A DNA stretch of 64,000 nt from Tsukamurella sputi (GCF_007858445.1 NZ_VIGV01000005.1:1-64000), one strand, 5' to 3'; shown: positions 45,013 to 54,112, numbered from the stretch's first letter. Notes: generated by a model not told the origin, from the letters alone. A program made the numbers and translations.

Positions 45013-45371
45013 GCCAGCCCTTCGAAGGCGCGCACCTCGACGACGCCGCCGCACGCCTTGGAGCCGTCGGCCGCCAGCTTCAACGCCACGTCCAGGTCGG
45101 GCGCGTCGATCACCCAGAAGCCGCCGATCAGCTCCTTGGACTCCAGGTAGGGGCCGTCGGTGATGATCGGCTTGTCGCCGCGGCCGTCGACGACGGTGGC
45201 CGTGGTCCCCTCGGCGAGCCCGCCGGCGAAGACCCAGTAGCCGTCGTTCTTGAGCTCCTGGTTGAAGGCGTCGGTCCGCGCGAAGGCGGCCTCCATCTCC
45301 TCCTTGGTGCCGTAGTCGCCGAACTCGGCACGCTCGACGGGGCCGTGCACGGAGAGCAGGTAGTGCGTCAT
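45009..45371 (-). CDS. YCII/DGPF-domain protein, partner of ECF42
   Basis: A 120-residue YCII-related (DGPF) protein. The family motifs are HYLLSVHGP at the start, the TDGPYLESKELIGGFWVID segment (DGPY here for DGPF) and the AFEGLA ending. Such proteins always accompany ECF42 sigma factors and are thought to sense or metabolise something that controls them; the ligand is unknown. The ATG at 45371 has a good ribosome binding site, GGAAGGAAC. It is the first gene of a two-gene operon with the sigma factor. Confidence 0.92.
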   Translation of the reverse strand: MTHYLLSVHGPVERAEFGDYGTKEEMEAAFARTDAFNQELKNDGYWVFAGGLAEGTTATVVDGRGDKPIITDGPYLESKELIGGFWVIDAPDLDVALKLAADGSKACGGVVEVRAFEGLA

Positions 45372-45560
45372 GATCGTGTTCCTTCCGGTCGAGGGGGCCC
45401 GGGCGGCCTCCCTTCACCCTCACTACGAACGGGTCGACACGGATACGACACCATCCCCGGAGATCTTTCGCAGCGCCGATGTCGAATCCGTCGCCTGCCG
45501 TTCGTGGAGTGGGTAGGACGCGCCCGCCCCGGGTGCCGCCACCTCTCGAAGGAGTACGCC

Positions 45561-45980
45561 ATGACCGCCACCCTCGCCGCCCCCGCCCGCACCGACCGCA
45601 TGTCCGTCTGGAAGCACGGCGTGGCCGCCGCCGTCACCGCGGCCGTCGCCACCACGGCCGTCGCCGCGGTCGCCTCCGCCGCCGGCGTCACCTTCGCCGG
45701 GCCCGACGGTGCCTCCATCCCCTTGCTCGGTTTCGCGCAGCTCACGGTGATCTTCTCGCTGATCGCCGTGGGAATCGCAGCGGTGATGGCGCGTCGCGCC
45801 CGGCGCCCGCGCTCCACCTTCGTCCGCACGTGCGCGGCACTGCTGGTGGTGTCCTTCGTGCCCGACCTGACCTTCGGCTTCGACGGTGCCTCCGCCGCGG
45901 TCCTCATCCTCACGCACGTGGTCGCCGCTGCGATCGTGGTGCCCGTGCTCGCGCGCCGACTGGCCCCGAGCCGCAGCTGA
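45561..45980 (+). CDS. DUF6069-like four-helix membrane protein
   Basis: A 139-residue membrane protein with four hydrophobic segments (about 18-42, 52-73, 85-102 and 107-130), as in the actinobacterial DUF6069 family. No catalytic motif is visible. GAAGGAG, eight bases before the ATG at 45561, is a strong ribosome binding site and decides this start over the open frame from 45345. It is divergent from the ECF42 operon; a target role for the sigma factor is possible but not shown. Confidence 0.85.
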   Translation: MTATLAAPARTDRMSVWKHGVAAAVTAAVATTAVAAVASAAGVTFAGPDGASIPLLGFAQLTVIFSLIAVGIAAVMARRARRPRSTFVRTCAALLVVSFVPDLTFGFDGASAAVLILTHVVAAAIVVPVLARRLAPSRS

Positions 45981-46001
45981 CGAGCACGCAGGGATCAGGC
46001 G

Positions 46002-46280
46002 CTACGCGGTTCCGGCGGTCATGGTGTCCACGATGGTCTTCGCGCCCAGCAGCGACAGCGCGCGCCGTTCGCGGCGTAGTTCCCGCATCACCAGGATCGG
46101 TGTGTCCGCCACGTCGAGACCGCGCTCCGCGACGAGAACCCGCGCCCACGCGGTCGCCTCACGGAGCGCGTCGCGTTCGGTGCCGCCGAAGACCGACACC
46201 AGGTTCTGCCGACCGCTCTCAGACCGCTTACCTGCCATGAAGAGCAGCGGAATCAGTGCTACGCCCAGGAGCCATTCCAC
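46002..46280 (-). CDS. small protein with N-terminal membrane segment, unknown
   Basis: A 92-residue protein with a hydrophobic N-terminus (about 1-16) and then a charged, Arg/Glu-rich helical domain. I do not recognise it. The GTG at 46280 is followed by MEWLLGVAL-type sequence and is preceded by TACCGT (46292-46287, minus strand) with a six-base gap, which supports a real leaderless gene. Confidence 0.62.
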   Translation of the reverse strand: MEWLLGVALIPLLFMAGKRSESGRQNLVSVFGGTERDALREATAWARVLVAERGLDVADTPILVMRELRRERRALSLLGAKTIVDTMTAGTA

Positions 46281-46358
46281 ATCTGGACGGTACCAACCGA
46301 ACCGGTAGGTGAGCGAAATGGTTTACCGGAGTATTCAGCGCACGTACCGTCTGAGCTC

Positions 46359-46898
46359 ATGAGGTTGCCGATCGATGTGCCGGCTGTCCCCTCGTCGGGC
46401 GTCGAGGTCACCGCGTTCTTCATCGCGATATCCGACGAACTGTTCGCGGCGCTCGACCACGAACAGGTGTGGGCGCACATCCCGGGTCCGCAACCTACGA
46501 GTCCCACCGCCCTCGTTTCCAAGCTCAGTGGCGATAGCACTATCCGGCAGGTTCTCGTGATCCGCGCGCACGGTAGAGCGATCGGGACGACCTCGTACTA
46601 TCTGGACCCTCTCGCCCCGCAGGGCGTGGAGATCGGTGCCACGCTGTTCACACCGAATGCCTGGGGTTCGGGCGTGAACGCGGTGGTCAAGAGCGCGATG
46701 ATCGATGCGTCATTCGAGGCCGGCGCACAGTGGGTCCAGTTCCGCACGGACGAGCGCAACGGTCGCTCCGCCGCCGCGATTCTCAAACTTCCGGGAGCTG
46801 TCGAGCTGTCACCGCGCCTCGAACCCGAAAAGATCAGGAAGGACGGCACCGTCCGCACGAGTCGGATGTTCCGCATCCCGCGGCCGGAACTGACATGA
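46359..46898 (+). CDS. GNAT-family N-acetyltransferase
   Basis: A 179-residue acetyltransferase of the RimJ/RimL-like GNAT group: IGTTSYYLDPLAPQGVEIGATLFTPNAWGSG stretches over the acetyl-CoA binding strand and loop, and VQFRTDERNGRSAAAILKLPG over the second motif (only parts printed here are conserved blocks). It may acetylate an N-terminal or small-molecule amine. ATG at 46359 comes eight bases after TACCGT (46345-46350). Confidence 0.85.
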   Translation: MRLPIDVPAVPSSGVEVTAFFIAISDELFAALDHEQVWAHIPGPQPTSPTALVSKLSGDSTIRQVLVIRAHGRAIGTTSYYLDPLAPQGVEIGATLFTPNAWGSGVNAVVKSAMIDASFEAGAQWVQFRTDERNGRSAAAILKLPGAVELSPRLEPEKIRKDGTVRTSRMFRIPRPELT

Positions 46899-46992
46899 GG
46901 TCATCACCCTCGCGGTTGAATCTGGGCGTAGGTCGCATCACGTCACAGGAACGGGCGCGCCCCGCAGGCACGCAACGCGGCACAATGGAGGG

Positions 46993-48660
46993 ATGACCGA
47001 CGGACCTCTCATCGTCCAGTCCGACAAGACTCTCCTCCTCGAGGTCGACCACGAGCTGGCGGACGCCGCGCGCGCCGCGATCGCGCCCTTCGCCGAGTTG
47101 GAGCGTGCGCCCGAGCACGTGCACACCTATCGCGTCACTCCGCTGGCGCTGTGGAACGCGCGCGCCGCGGGCCACGACGCCGAGCAGGTGGTCGATGCGC
47201 TGGTGAACTACTCGCGGTACCCGGTGCCGCAGCCGCTGCTGGTGGATGTCGTGGACACGATGAGTCGCTACGGCCGGCTGCAGCTGGTCAAGCATCCGGC
47301 CCACGGACTCACGCTGGTGAGCCTCGATCGAGCCGTGTTGGAGGAGGTGCTCCGGCACAAGAAGATCGCCCCGATGGTGGGCGCTCGCATCGACGACGAC
47401 ACCGTCGTGGTGCACCCATCGGAGCGCGGCCACCTCAAGCAGTTGCTGCTCAAGGTGGGCTGGCCCGCGGAGGATCTGGCCGGCTACGTCGACGGTGAGT
47501 CCCACCCGATCTCCCTCGACACCGAGACCGACCCGTGGGAGCTGCGGGACTACCAGAAGATCGCGGCGGACTCGTTCTGGCTGGGCGGGTCCGGCGTGGT
47601 GGTACTCCCCTGCGGCGCGGGCAAGACGATGGTGGGCGCCGCCGCGATGGCGCGGGCGCAGGCCACGACGCTCATCCTGGTGACGAACACCGTCGCGGGG
47701 CGGCAGTGGAAGCGCGAACTGCTCGCGCGCACGTCGCTCACCGAGGAGGAGATCGGTGAGTACTCGGGCGAGAAGAAGGAGATCCGCCCGGTCACCATCG
47801 CCACGTACCAGGTGCTCACGCGGAAGTCGAAGGGCGAGTACAAGAATCTCGACCTGTTCGACTCGCGCGACTGGGGCCTGATGATCTACGACGAGGTGCA
47901 CCTGCTCCCCGCGCCGGTCTTCCGGATGACGGCGGACCTGCAGTCCCGCAGGCGATTGGGACTCACCGCCACCCTGGTGCGGGAGGACGGCCGCGAGGGT
48001 GACGTCTTCTCCCTCATCGGCCCGAAGCGCTACGACGCCCCGTGGAAGGACATCGAGGCGCAGGGCTGGATCGCACCCGCCGACTGCGTCGAGGTGCGGG
48101 TCACGCTCACCGAGAACCAGCGCATGCAGTACGCGACGGCCGAGCCCGACGAGCGCTATCAGATGTGCTCCACTGCGCACACCAAGATCGCCGTGGTGAA
48201 GTCGATCCTGGAGCGACACAAGGGCGCCCCGACCCTCGTCATCGGCGCATACCTCGATCAACTCGAGGAGTTGGGCCGCGAGCTCGACGCCCCCGTCATC
48301 ACCGGCGCCGTGAAGAACAAGGAGCGCGAGGCCCTGTTCGACCGGTTCCGTGCGGGCGAGATCTCCACACTGGTGGTGAGCAAGGTCGCGAACTTCTCCA
48401 TCGATCTTCCGGAAGCGTCCGTTGCCGTGCAGGTCTCGGGCACGTTCGGCTCGCGGCAGGAGGAGGCGCAGCGCCTCGGCCGTCTCCTGCGACCCAAGCA
48501 CGACGGCGGCACGGCGCACTTCTACTCGGTGGTCTCGCGCGACACCCTGGACGCCGACTACGCCGCGCACCGTCAGCGCTTCCTCGCCGAGCAGGGCTAC
48601 GCCTACCGCATCGTTGACGCCGACGACATCCTCGGCCCCGCGATCGGCGACGCCAGCTGA
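46993..48660 (+). CDS. ercc3: XPB/ERCC3-type DNA helicase
   Basis: A 555-residue superfamily 2 helicase of the XPB type (Rv0861c). After an N-terminal damage-recognition-like domain (about 1-165), the helicase core has the Q-motif region ELRDYQKIAADSFW, Walker A LPCGAGKTMVG near residue 212, YDEVHLLP for motif II, LGLTATLVREDGREGD for motif III and QRLGRLLRPKHDG for motif VI. XPB unwinds DNA 3' to 5' and anneals strands in repair. CACAAT (46981-46986) ends six bases before the ATG. The Rv0862c-type gene, its usual neighbour, is 3.2 kb upstream here, with other genes between. Confidence 0.95.
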   Translation: MTDGPLIVQSDKTLLLEVDHELADAARAAIAPFAELERAPEHVHTYRVTPLALWNARAAGHDAEQVVDALVNYSRYPVPQPLLVDVVDTMSRYGRLQLVKHPAHGLTLVSLDRAVLEEVLRHKKIAPMVGARIDDDTVVVHPSERGHLKQLLLKVGWPAEDLAGYVDGESHPISLDTETDPWELRDYQKIAADSFWLGGSGVVVLPCGAGKTMVGAAAMARAQATTLILVTNTVAGRQWKRELLARTSLTEEEIGEYSGEKKEIRPVTIATYQVLTRKSKGEYKNLDLFDSRDWGLMIYDEVHLLPAPVFRMTADLQSRRRLGLTATLVREDGREGDVFSLIGPKRYDAPWKDIEAQGWIAPADCVEVRVTLTENQRMQYATAEPDERYQMCSTAHTKIAVVKSILERHKGAPTLVIGAYLDQLEELGRELDAPVITGAVKNKEREALFDRFRAGEISTLVVSKVANFSIDLPEASVAVQVSGTFGSRQEEAQRLGRLLRPKHDGGTAHFYSVVSRDTLDADYAAHRQRFLAEQGYAYRIVDADDILGPAIGDAS

Positions 48661-48664
48661 CACC

Positions 48665-49885
48665 TCACGCCGCCTGCGGCGGAGCCGTGGACCGATGCAC
48701 ATGCCCGGTGGGAGTTCGCGTTTCGACGGTGTGCCTCCCGCTCGGGTCGGGGGTGACGGTGCTGTGCCAGCCGACGGCTTCCTTGGCGTAATTGCATGCT
48801 GCGCACAGACCTTGCCCGTTGTCGAACTCGGTGGGACCTCCAGTGGCGTGGGGGACGACGTGGTCGGTGTGCGCGATCGGCGCATCACAGTACGGGGTGC
48901 GGCAGTACCGATCCCGGGCCCGGATCATCTCCGCGAGCCCATCGGGGAAGCACCGCTGCCGTGAGTCCATCGCCACCACTGCCCCGGTTTCTGGGGCGAT
49001 GAAGAGGCGTTTGACCCACGCGACGCCCGCGGCAGTGGCCTTGCCGATCATGTTGCGAGCGATCTCCGCCGGCATCGTCCCACCACCGTCGAGATGCCCC
49101 GTCCCGGGCCGATCCCCCAGCAACACGGTCGCCGAGATCGTGAGGTTCACGGTGACCGGCTGCCCCGCGGCAGCCTCCCGGCCGGTCAGGCGGGCGAACG
49201 CGGTGTCGGCCATCAGCTGCCCGCGGCTACGCATCTCCTGATCGTGCCCCGCCACCGCGTCGGCATGAGCACGTAACGCCGCGTACGCGCCCACAGCCTG
49301 GGCCATCGGCAACAGCAGTGACACCCGGGCCATGCCCTCCGGCAACGGCCGTAGAGTCACCGTGCGGTCCTTCTCCGCCTTCGCGTTCCGATCAACCGTC
49401 GCCTGCGCATCCAGCCGGTACGCGACCTGCTCCACCCGCCCCGCGACCTGCTTGAGCCCCAACCCCGCCAACACGGCAGGATCCGAGCAGAGTTGCTCAT
49501 CCGCTGTCCGACGCTGCCCGGGATCCAAATGCGACAACCCGGCGACCAGAGTGGGAATCGCCTCCGGCGAGATGTCACCCGCATAGAGCCGGGCGCGGGT
49601 GTGCGGCATGTGGCGTTCCAACTCCACCGCCCGCGCCACGAACCGGGCCGCCGTGTTCGGCGACAGATGCAGTGCCAGCCCGACCTCCGCCGCGACGCCC
49701 TGCTGCCACCGATCCTGCGGCAACCCCGCGGCGACACGCTCACACACCCGCTCCCGCAGCAGATCCGCCGCCAGCTCGTACTGTTCGAGAGTGAGCCGAC
49801 ACCGTCGCACATGACTCGAACGCAACCGCTCCGCCACCCGCACGTCAGAAGGCGGGTCCTCCTCCACTGCAACGTTTTCTTCCAT
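48665..49885 (-). CDS. DUF222/HNH endonuclease (13E12-repeat-like)
   Basis: A 406-residue protein of the group known from mycobacterial 13E12 repeats: an N-terminal DUF222 domain (about 20-290) and a C-terminal HNH nuclease domain (about 320-375). The nuclease has RDRYCRTPYCDAPIAHTDH with the first Cys pair, HVVPHATGGPTEFDNG with the catalytic His region and GLCAACNYAK with the second Cys pair. These genes are multicopy and mobile in many actinobacteria; here it interrupts the ercc3-dapC order. The ATG has TAGCGT (49897-49892, minus strand) six bases before it. Confidence 0.92.
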   Translation of the reverse strand: MEENVAVEEDPPSDVRVAERLRSSHVRRCRLTLEQYELAADLLRERVCERVAAGLPQDRWQQGVAAEVGLALHLSPNTAARFVARAVELERHMPHTRARLYAGDISPEAIPTLVAGLSHLDPGQRRTADEQLCSDPAVLAGLGLKQVAGRVEQVAYRLDAQATVDRNAKAEKDRTVTLRPLPEGMARVSLLLPMAQAVGAYAALRAHADAVAGHDQEMRSRGQLMADTAFARLTGREAAAGQPVTVNLTISATVLLGDRPGTGHLDGGGTMPAEIARNMIGKATAAGVAWVKRLFIAPETGAVVAMDSRQRCFPDGLAEMIRARDRYCRTPYCDAPIAHTDHVVPHATGGPTEFDNGQGLCAACNYAKEAVGWHSTVTPDPSGRHTVETRTPTGHVHRSTAPPQAA

Positions 49886-49959
49886 ACCTGAACGCTACGC
49901 CGCCCCACTGACAAGTTTTCGAGATCGCAATACTTGATCGAATACCGCTGCCAGCCGGA

Positions 49960-51306
49960 CTATCGTCGTGCACCCATCAGCATCACCACGCTCAGCACGG
50001 CGGGCACCGTCGACCACAGCGCAACAGCGACGTACCCGCCCTGCGCGGGAAGGAGCGCACCGTCGGGCGTGGCGCGCGCGAGGAGGAATCCGGCGAGCGC
50101 GCTGCCGATGGAGAAGCCCACAGCCCGGGCGATCTGGTTGACCGCCATGACGCTCGCGGTCTCGGACTGCGGCGTACCGTCGAGCACCAGGCGCGGCATC
50201 ACGGCGGAGGCGCCGCCGACGCCCAGCCCCAGCACGGCCAGTGCCACCAGCACGGCGACGAGGCTGTCCCGGCCGACCGCGAACACCCCCGCGGCCACGA
50301 CGACCATGCCCGCCGACACCCCGAACGCCCCGCGCGGGCCGAGCCCCGACGCGACGCGCGGCGCTCCCCTACCCGCGACGAAGCCCAACACCGAGAACGG
50401 GATGAGGGCTGCGCCGGCCGCGACGGCGGGCAACGCGAAACCGTACCCGGCACCCGCTGGCACCTGGACGTACCTCGTGAGATCGCTGAACAGCAGGTAC
50501 ATCCCGACCCCGGCGACGAGCATCGCGAGGTTCGCCGCGGACACCGTCGGGCGCGCTACGAGCCGCAGATCCACCAACGGCGAGGCCACGCGCAGCTCGA
50601 CCGCCACCCACGCCCCGAGCAGTACCACGGTGCCGGCGAGCACGCCGAGGGCCGCGGCCGGTGCGCCCCACAGAGCGGGCTCCGCGACCAGGAACAGGGC
50701 GCCGAGCGTGCCGGCTCCGAGTAGAAACGCTCCGGGCACGTCGATCCGTAGGCGCGGCCCGGGCTCGTCGACGGGAACCGTCCGCCACGCGATCGCGAGG
50801 GCCACGAGGGTGATCCCGAGCCCGGTCCCGTAGGCGGCGCGAAGGCCGAACACCTGCTCGACGAGGCCGATCAGCGGATAGCCCACACCGATCCCGACTG
50901 TCGACGCGACGGACAACGACGCGATGGTGCTCGTCGCCCGCTCCGGCGGCAACGCGCTGCGCGCCACGCTGACCAGCAACGGAACGAGTGCTACGCCGAC
51001 GCCCTGCAGCGCGCGCCCGACGAGCAGCACGCCGAACGACACGGGCAGCACCGTCAGCACGCCGCCCGTGGCGACCAGGCCGAGGGTGGCGAGGATGGTC
51101 CTGCGGCGCAACGGCCCGGCGCCGAGGCGGCCGAGCACCGGCCCGGCGATCGCACCGGTGAACAGGGTGATCGTCAGGGTCCACTGCGCTGCACCGAGCG
51201 AGACGTGGGCGGTCCGCGCCACCGCGGTGATGAGCGGCGCGCCGACGCTCCCGACCACCGCCGCGCAGAGGGCGACCGTGACCAACGCGCCGGACAGCCG
51301 GCTCAC
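49960..51306 (-). CDS. MFS exporter under TetR control
   Basis: A 448-residue major facilitator of the 14-helix DHA2-like drug:proton antiporter group, with the motif GRLGAGPLRRRTILATLG after helix 2 and GRALQGVGVALVPLL, the antiporter motif C-like region. It likely pumps out a toxic compound. The GTG start overlaps the stop of the TetR gene (GTGA), so regulator and pump are one operon from the dyad-covered promoter at 51909-51938. Confidence 0.92.
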   Translation of the reverse strand: MSRLSGALVTVALCAAVVGSVGAPLITAVARTAHVSLGAAQWTLTITLFTGAIAGPVLGRLGAGPLRRRTILATLGLVATGGVLTVLPVSFGVLLVGRALQGVGVALVPLLVSVARSALPPERATSTIASLSVASTVGIGVGYPLIGLVEQVFGLRAAYGTGLGITLVALAIAWRTVPVDEPGPRLRIDVPGAFLLGAGTLGALFLVAEPALWGAPAAALGVLAGTVVLLGAWVAVELRVASPLVDLRLVARPTVSAANLAMLVAGVGMYLLFSDLTRYVQVPAGAGYGFALPAVAAGAALIPFSVLGFVAGRGAPRVASGLGPRGAFGVSAGMVVVAAGVFAVGRDSLVAVLVALAVLGLGVGGASAVMPRLVLDGTPQSETASVMAVNQIARAVGFSIGSALAGFLLARATPDGALLPAQGGYVAVALWSTVPAVLSVVMLMGARR

Positions 51307-51902
51307 GGCGTCTCCGGACCGTCCGTGGCCGGTCCGTTCGTCGCGGTCGTGATGTGCTCGAACAGCCCGGGACGGACGAGCGTGCGGACCCCGTCGGCCC
51401 ACGGCGCGTCGACCTCGGCGACGCCGAGCGCGGCGCCCGCGTTGAGCAGCATGCCGAAGGCGAGGAAGGTCTTGACGGTGACGGGATCGAGCCCTGTGCC
51501 GTCCGCGGTGGTGTCCCACAGGCGCGCGAAGCAGCCGCGGACGACATCGCGAACCTCGGGGTCGCCGCACGCGGCGAAGCCCTGAAGCTGGAGGCGGAGC
51601 CCGGTGTCGTCGGCGAGGTTCTCGTAGTACTCGGCCCCCATCCGTGCGAGCGCCTCGATCCCGACCGTGCCGTCGCCCGCCTGGGCCATGGCCTCGACGA
51701 GCCGGTCGAAGGCACCGGTGACGAGCTCGAGGAACAGCGCCTTCTTCGTGCCGAACATCCGGAAGACGTAGGCCTGCGTGATCCCGGCCTCGCGGGCGAC
51801 CTCCTCGACCGAGGCGCCGTGCAGTCCGTGCTCGCCGAACTCGCGCGCCGCGATCTGAAGCACCTGCGCCCTGCGCTCGATTCCGCTCATCCGGGTGGCC
51901 AC
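51303..51902 (-). CDS. TetR-family repressor of the MFS operon
   Basis: A 199-residue TetR-family protein. The helix-turn-helix is at about 32-53 (VEEVAREAGITQAYVFRMFG), with the rest an alpha-helical ligand domain. It is first in the operon with the MFS exporter and has a perfect dyad on its own promoter, so autorepression relieved by a drug-like ligand is likely. The GTG at 51902 is chosen over the ATG at 51890 because TAATCT (51914-51909, minus strand) ends six bases before it. Confidence 0.9.
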   Translation of the reverse strand: MATRMSGIERRAQVLQIAAREFGEHGLHGASVEEVAREAGITQAYVFRMFGTKKALFLELVTGAFDRLVEAMAQAGDGTVGIEALARMGAEYYENLADDTGLRLQLQGFAACGDPEVRDVVRGCFARLWDTTADGTGLDPVTVKTFLAFGMLLNAGAALGVAEVDAPWADGVRTLVRPGLFEHITTATNGPATDGPETP

Positions 51903-51908
51903 CCCGTT

Positions 51909-51938
51909 AGATTAGTAGTTACTAACTACAAACCACAA
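51909..51938 (-). promoter_or_regulatory. TetR operator within the TetR/MFS promoter
   Basis: The perfect 15-bp dyad GTAGTTACTAACTAC (51915-51929) fills the spacer between the -10 TAATCT (51914-51909) and a plausible -35 TTGTGG (51938-51933) of the minus-strand promoter. Binding would block RNA polymerase directly. Confidence 0.8.
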
Positions 51939-51941
51939 GCC

Positions 51942-52214
51942 TCAGGCGCAGCGGCCACCAATATCGGTGAGGTCATCGGCGTCGCCGGCGACCGCGTCGA
52001 TCGACCGACAGGGGCACCAACCGCCACGACTCACCGGCGGGCGCGCCCGCCCGGCGACGATGCTGCCGTGCAGGGTCCCGTCGGCACCCCAGTGGAGGAT
52101 CTCGTGCGTCCACGGCTCGAGCAGGATCTGGTGCCGCTCGTACATCTCGATGTGGTTCCGACGGAACTCGCGCAGTCGTGCCGCAAGCACCCGGAGGTGG
52201 TCGTCGAATCGCAT
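51942..52214 (-). CDS. short protein of a Trp/Glu-rich actinobacterial group
   Basis: A 90-residue protein starting MRFDDHLRVLAARLREF, then YERHQILLEPWTHEILHWGADGTLHG. The central Trp/Glu/His block is like a short unknown protein found in several mycolic-acid genomes and their phages, as I remember it; I cannot name a family. The C-terminal 30 residues (three Cys, Arg/Pro-rich) may not be conserved. An AAAGG-containing purine stretch lies ahead of the ATG at 52214. Confidence 0.5.
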   Translation of the reverse strand: MRFDDHLRVLAARLREFRRNHIEMYERHQILLEPWTHEILHWGADGTLHGSIVAGRARPPVSRGGWCPCRSIDAVAGDADDLTDIGGRCA

Positions 52215-52387
52215 GGTCACCCGCCTTTTCCGTCGATCGCGAACTCTCACCACGATCCTGCGGGAGGACCGGCGACCGGTCCAGCGAGTATTTCTACCGC
52301 CATCCGGTGGCGCTACTGAACGATCGCCCTATGCCCTAGGGTGAGGAGCGTCCACCCGATCGGGCCCCCCCAGAACGGAGAAGACGC

Positions 52388-52765
52388 ATGAGAACACGCA
52401 CCACATCGATCGCCGCCGCAGCCACGGGTGCCGCGATCCTCGTTCTGACCATGGGCTGTTCCGACACCGACAAGCCCACCCAAAGCCCGGCACCGTCGAC
52501 GGTCACGGTCACCGGATCACAGGCGACGCAACCGGTTCCACCGCCGCACACCACAAGTCCGGGCACGGTCACCGTCCGGCCGACGAACCCCGTCCCCACT
52601 GTGAAGCCGCGCCCGACCAAGCCCACCGGCCCGGGCAGCGAGTACGACGTCCCGTGCACCGGCGGCCCGGACCAGGGCACCATCTGCACCAATCCGAACC
52701 ACGGCGCGGGCGACGACCCCTACGGCACCGGTACCGCGGCTCCGACGCCGTCGAAAGCTCGCTGA
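52388..52765 (+). CDS. small Thr/Pro-rich lipoprotein
   Basis: A 125-residue predicted lipoprotein: signal peptide with lipobox LTMGC (Cys 24), a Thr/Pro/Val-rich linker (about 30-80) and a short C-terminal part with two Cys (VPCTGGPDQGTICTNPN) that may form a disulfide. No family is recognised. The ATG at 52388 follows an ACGGAGAAG ribosome binding site. It converges on the flavoprotein gene, one base apart. Confidence 0.8.
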   Translation: MRTRTTSIAAAATGAAILVLTMGCSDTDKPTQSPAPSTVTVTGSQATQPVPPPHTTSPGTVTVRPTNPVPTVKPRPTKPTGPGSEYDVPCTGGPDQGTICTNPNHGAGDDPYGTGTAAPTPSKAR

Positions 52766-52766
52766 T

Positions 52767-54074
52767 CTACAACGCCCGCAGCGCGGATCTCGCGGCGTGC
52801 CATCCCACCATGCCGTGCACGCCGGGCGCTCCGGCGGCGGAGGAGCACAGGAAGACCCGGTCGGTGAGCCGGTAGGGGTTCACGAGGGTGGGCCTGCGCA
52901 CGAGCTGCGCGGGGAGCGCGGCCCCGGCGGCGATGTCACCGCCGACGAGATTCGCGTCGGCCTCCTGCAGGCCGGCCGGGCCCACCGACCGCGTCTCCAC
53001 GATCCGCTCGCGCACGCCCGGTGCGTGCCGCTCGACCTCGGCGACGATCGACTCGGTGAGGTCGCCGGGGAATCCGTTGGGGCAGTGTGCGTACATCGAC
53101 ACGGGCACGAGATCGCCGTGACAGCGGGACGGATCGGCGAGGTACTGCTGCGAGAGGATGATCACGGGCCGTTCGGGCATTCGGCGACGGTTGACCATCA
53201 GCTCCTTCTGAGCGATCTCGCGCGCAGTGCCGCCCAGGTGGACGAAGGCGGACCGTCGGAGTTCCTCATGCACCCAGGGGATTCCGCCGTCCAGTACCAG
53301 ATCGACCTTGAACGCCGCGGGACCGAACCTCCACTGCCGCACGCGACGCCGCAGCCATCGGGGCGCGCGCTCACCGAGCAGCTCGCACGCGGCGGGCAGC
53401 CCCGTGTCGAGCATGACGAGGTCGGCGTCGGGCAGCGCGGTCACCCGCTCCCCCGCCCGGACGCTCCCGCCGTGCGCGGTGACTTCTCCGGCGAGCGCGT
53501 CCGAGATCCGCTGCGAGCCACCGATGGGCACCGGCCAGGGCCGCACCCCGGAGAGCAGGTAGCCGATCGAGCTGGTCATCGGGAGGTGCTGCGGGGTGAT
53601 CGAATGCGCCGCGACCCCGGCGAAGACGGCGCCGCCGACCCGGCCCAGCGCGGCAGCCGTGACCGAGGCCGGCAGCAGGAAACGCGGGCCCCAGCGCAGG
53701 GCGGCCGCGGGATGCCGCGGCATGTCGGTCAGCGGCCCGAAGAAGGCCGGCATCACGTGGGGCCCGCAGTCCGGGACGTCGCCGAGGGTGCCCACGGCGT
53801 CGTGCGGGTCGGGCGAGAGCGGGTGCGAAACATCGATCTCGGCCGTACCCCACGGGATGTCCACGCCCACGTCGCGCAGCGCCGGAGAGGCGTAGGCGAG
53901 GGGATGCCCCGTCGAGAACCGGTCGACGACGGTGCCACCGAGCGTGTCCGACCGGCAGGCGCCACCGATGGTCGCCGAGGCCTCCAGCACCGTCACCTCC
54001 AGGCCGGCGCGGGCCAGGCACGCGGCAGCGGTGAGCCCGTTGGGGCCGGATCCGACGACGACAGCGGAGGTCAT
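52767..54074 (-). CDS. phytoene-desaturase-like FAD oxidoreductase
   Basis: A 435-residue flavoprotein of the CrtI/phytoene-desaturase and RetSat-like group. The N-terminal FAD motif VVGSGPNGLTAAACLARAG with the following EASATIGGACRS is intact, and the C-terminal segment GAPGVHGMVGWHAARSAL fits the second FAD contact. There is no carotenoid cluster around it, so the substrate is open. The ATG at 54074 has TACCGT (54086-54081, minus strand) six bases before it. It is divergent from the dapC-type gene, 38 bp apart. Confidence 0.88.
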   Translation of the reverse strand: MTSAVVVGSGPNGLTAAACLARAGLEVTVLEASATIGGACRSDTLGGTVVDRFSTGHPLAYASPALRDVGVDIPWGTAEIDVSHPLSPDPHDAVGTLGDVPDCGPHVMPAFFGPLTDMPRHPAAALRWGPRFLLPASVTAAALGRVGGAVFAGVAAHSITPQHLPMTSSIGYLLSGVRPWPVPIGGSQRISDALAGEVTAHGGSVRAGERVTALPDADLVMLDTGLPAACELLGERAPRWLRRRVRQWRFGPAAFKVDLVLDGGIPWVHEELRRSAFVHLGGTAREIAQKELMVNRRRMPERPVIILSQQYLADPSRCHGDLVPVSMYAHCPNGFPGDLTESIVAEVERHAPGVRERIVETRSVGPAGLQEADANLVGGDIAAGAALPAQLVRRPTLVNPYRLTDRVFLCSSAAGAPGVHGMVGWHAARSALRAL

Positions 54075-54112
54075 GCCCCCACGGTAGCGCCGCGGGCCAC
54101 TAGGCTGCGGGC

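Noticed and set aside
46834-48888. 684-codon minus-strand frame opposite the XPB helicase
   Set aside because: Shadow of ercc3; composition is dominated by Arg, Val, Gly and His and no domain is seen.
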